Part shown: positions 6,336 through 7,436 of the stretch, one piece after another | Layout: each line of letters opens with the position of its first letter | Position numbering within the stretch: the stretch's first letter is position 1 | Source: an uncultured Bacteroides sp. | GTDB taxonomy: Bacteria > Bacteroidota > Bacteroidia > Bacteroidales > Bacteroidaceae | DNA length: 7,436 bases | Direction of reading: 5' to 3' | Assembly: GCA_900766005.1 (NCBI GenBank) | Contig: CAAFTU010000098.1 | Coordinates: 1 to 7,436, forward strand | Notes under the pieces: generated by a model | The model's database searches: none | Told to the model about the DNA's origin: nothing | The model's input: only the letters and a program-made list of their open reading frames with translations | Translations under genes and position numbers: made by a program

Positions 6336-7301
6336 ATGAGATACTTTACAAACGTACACGATTTGGGCGACTTGAAGAGTGCCCTTGCCGAAGCTTTCGA
6401 AATCAAGAAAGACCGCTACAAATATGAAACCCTGGGAAAGCATAAGACTTGCCTGCTGATTTTCTTCAACAACAGTCTGCGTACCCGTTTGAGCACCCAG
6501 AAGGCAGCCCGTAACTTGGGCATGGATGTGATTGTGCTTGATGTGAACCAAGGTGCATGGAAGCTGGAAACTGAGCGCGGTGTCATTATGGATGGCGACA
6601 AGAGTGAACATTTACTGGAGGCTATTCCGGTGATGGCTTCTTATTGTGATATCATCGGTGTGCGTTCGTTCGCTCATTTTGAGAACCGCGAGGATGATTA
6701 TACCGAAAAGATTCTGAATCAGTTCATCAAGTATTCCGGCAAGCCTGTATTCTCCATGGAAGCCGCTACCGGTCATCCGTTGCAGGCTTTCGCCGACCTG
6801 ATTACTATCGAGGAGTATAAGAAGAAAGACCGTCCCAAGGTGGTCTTGACTTGGGCGCCGCATCCGCGTGCATTGCCTCAGGCCGTTCCCAACTCGTTTG
6901 CCGACTGGATGAACGAGGCCGATGTGGATTTTGTCATCACTCATCCCGAAGGCTATGAGCTGGACCCGAAGTTTGTCCGTGGAGCGAAGGTGGAATACAA
7001 CCAGATGAAAGCCTTTGAAGGGGCTGACTTTATCTATGCCAAGAACTGGGCATGTCCCGGTGTCACCCGTCCTGCCGACTATGGAAAGATCCTGAGCAAG
7101 GATATGAACTGGACGGTAGATGCAGCGCACATGGCAGTGACAAACGATGCTTTCTTTATGCATTGTCTGCCGGTGAGAAGAAACATGATTGTGACCGATG
7201 AGGTGATTGAAGCGCCTACTTCGTTGGTTATTCCTGAAGCGGCCAACCGGGAAATTTCTGCTACAGTTGTTTTAAAGAGAATGCTGGAAGGGTTGGAATA
7301 A
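6336..7301 (+). CDS. argF': N-succinylornithine carbamoyltransferase (ArgF')
   Basis: This 321-residue enzyme transfers the carbamoyl group of carbamoyl phosphate to N-succinyl-L-ornithine, giving N-succinyl-L-citrulline in the Bacteroides version of arginine synthesis. The carbamoyl-phosphate site has SLRTR (47-51) in place of the common STRTR, plus HPLQ (147-150) and HCLP (276-279). The proline-rich loop WAPHPRALPQAVPNSF (173-188) marks the acetyl/succinyl-ornithine branch of the family. At the position that separates these two activities (Glu92 in the Xanthomonas acetyl enzyme, Pro90 in Bacteroides fragilis) this protein has Ser90; Ser there is reported to give the succinyl activity. Overall it closely resembles the B. 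fragilis enzyme as I remember it, with about three extra residues near 239-246. It starts 19 bases after proA in the same operon. An acetylornithine or ordinary ornithine substrate is unlikely. Confidence 0.93.
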   Translation: MRYFTNVHDLGDLKSALAEAFEIKKDRYKYETLGKHKTCLLIFFNNSLRTRLSTQKAARNLGMDVIVLDVNQGAWKLETERGVIMDGDKSEHLLEAIPVMASYCDIIGVRSFAHFENREDDYTEKILNQFIKYSGKPVFSMEAATGHPLQAFADLITIEEYKKKDRPKVVLTWAPHPRALPQAVPNSFADWMNEADVDFVITHPEGYELDPKFVRGAKVEYNQMKAFEGADFIYAKNWACPGVTRPADYGKILSKDMNWTVDAAHMAVTNDAFFMHCLPVRRNMIVTDEVIEAPTSLVIPEAANREISATVVLKRMLEGLE

Positions 7302-7387
7302 CCGGCAGTCGGAATGACGTATTCTTCCTTTTCAATTTATCGTTTCACCGTAAGCATTCGGCCTCGTGCGTGTTTCTCTCCAAGTTA

Positions 7388-7436
7388 TAATAAAGTCAAA
7401 AGCCAGACGAAGCATGTCTGGCTTTTGACTTTATTA
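7388..7436 (+). terminator. Perfect 21-bp stem-loop terminator after argF'
   Basis: Positions 7388-7408 and 7416-7436 are exact reverse complements around a 7-base loop (GAAGCAT). The G/C-rich inner stem GCCAGAC/GTCTGGC is followed by CTTTTGACTTT, the arrangement of an intrinsic terminator, and the matching A-rich arm makes it able to work in both directions. It lies 86 bases after the argF' stop. The repeat reaches the last base of the window, so the stem may continue. The 86 bases between argF' and the stem hold nothing I can identify. Confidence 0.85.

Noticed and set aside
1..7436. CRISPR array, tRNA, retron or defence system
   Set aside because: No regularly spaced repeats, tRNA cloverleaf sequence, reverse transcriptase or known defence motif could be seen. 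The only possible link is the broken ATPase fragment, which is too short to assign.

Overview
This window looks like chromosome from a gut Bacteroidales, most probably Bacteroides or Phocaeicola. The reasons are a GH92 alpha-mannosidase lipoprotein, a HAD phosphatase of the BT4131 type, an N-succinylornithine carbamoyltransferase (the variant arginine enzyme known from Bacteroides), promoter-like elements of the Bacteroidetes form TAnnTTTG in place of TATAAT, and A/T-rich leaders without clear Shine-Dalgarno sequences. The species cannot be fixed from the sequence alone.

Layout. Positions 1-160 hold the right end of an insertion sequence: the last 47 codons of a transposase (plus strand, probably IS982 family) and its terminal non-coding bases. 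It abuts, and appears to have cut, a minus-strand ATPase gene. Only that gene's first 43 codons remain (289 to 161), and the break falls just before the expected P-loop. Positions 290-605 contain no intact gene; they hold the leader and possible promoter of the broken ATPase gene and a strong hairpin that probably ends the next gene. Minus-strand 606-2798 encodes a secreted, lipid-anchored GH92 exo-alpha-mannosidase, and minus-strand 3002-3784 a Cof-type HAD phosphatase. Between these two, on the plus strand, lies an unannotated 24-codon ORF (2931-3005) for a hydrophobic peptide. It has a perfect Bacteroidetes -7 element just upstream, and its stop overlaps the stop of the HAD gene.

From 3943 to 7301 runs a plus-strand operon: proB (glutamate 5-kinase), proA (glutamate-5-semialdehyde dehydrogenase) and argF' (N-succinylornithine carbamoyltransferase), with gaps of 37 and 19 bases. 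It has a promoter-like element at 3891-3920 and ends at a perfect 21-bp stem at the window's right edge. ProB and ProA turn glutamate into glutamate-5-semialdehyde, the precursor of proline. The third enzyme makes N-succinylcitrulline on the arginine branch, which also starts from glutamate, so the operon joins the two glutamate-derived amino-acid pathways.

The core of the window is ordinary metabolism. The items most worth a second look are the 24-codon ORF, the insertion into the ATPase gene, and the Ser at position 90 of the carbamoyltransferase. I see no CRISPR array, tRNA, rRNA or evident defence system.
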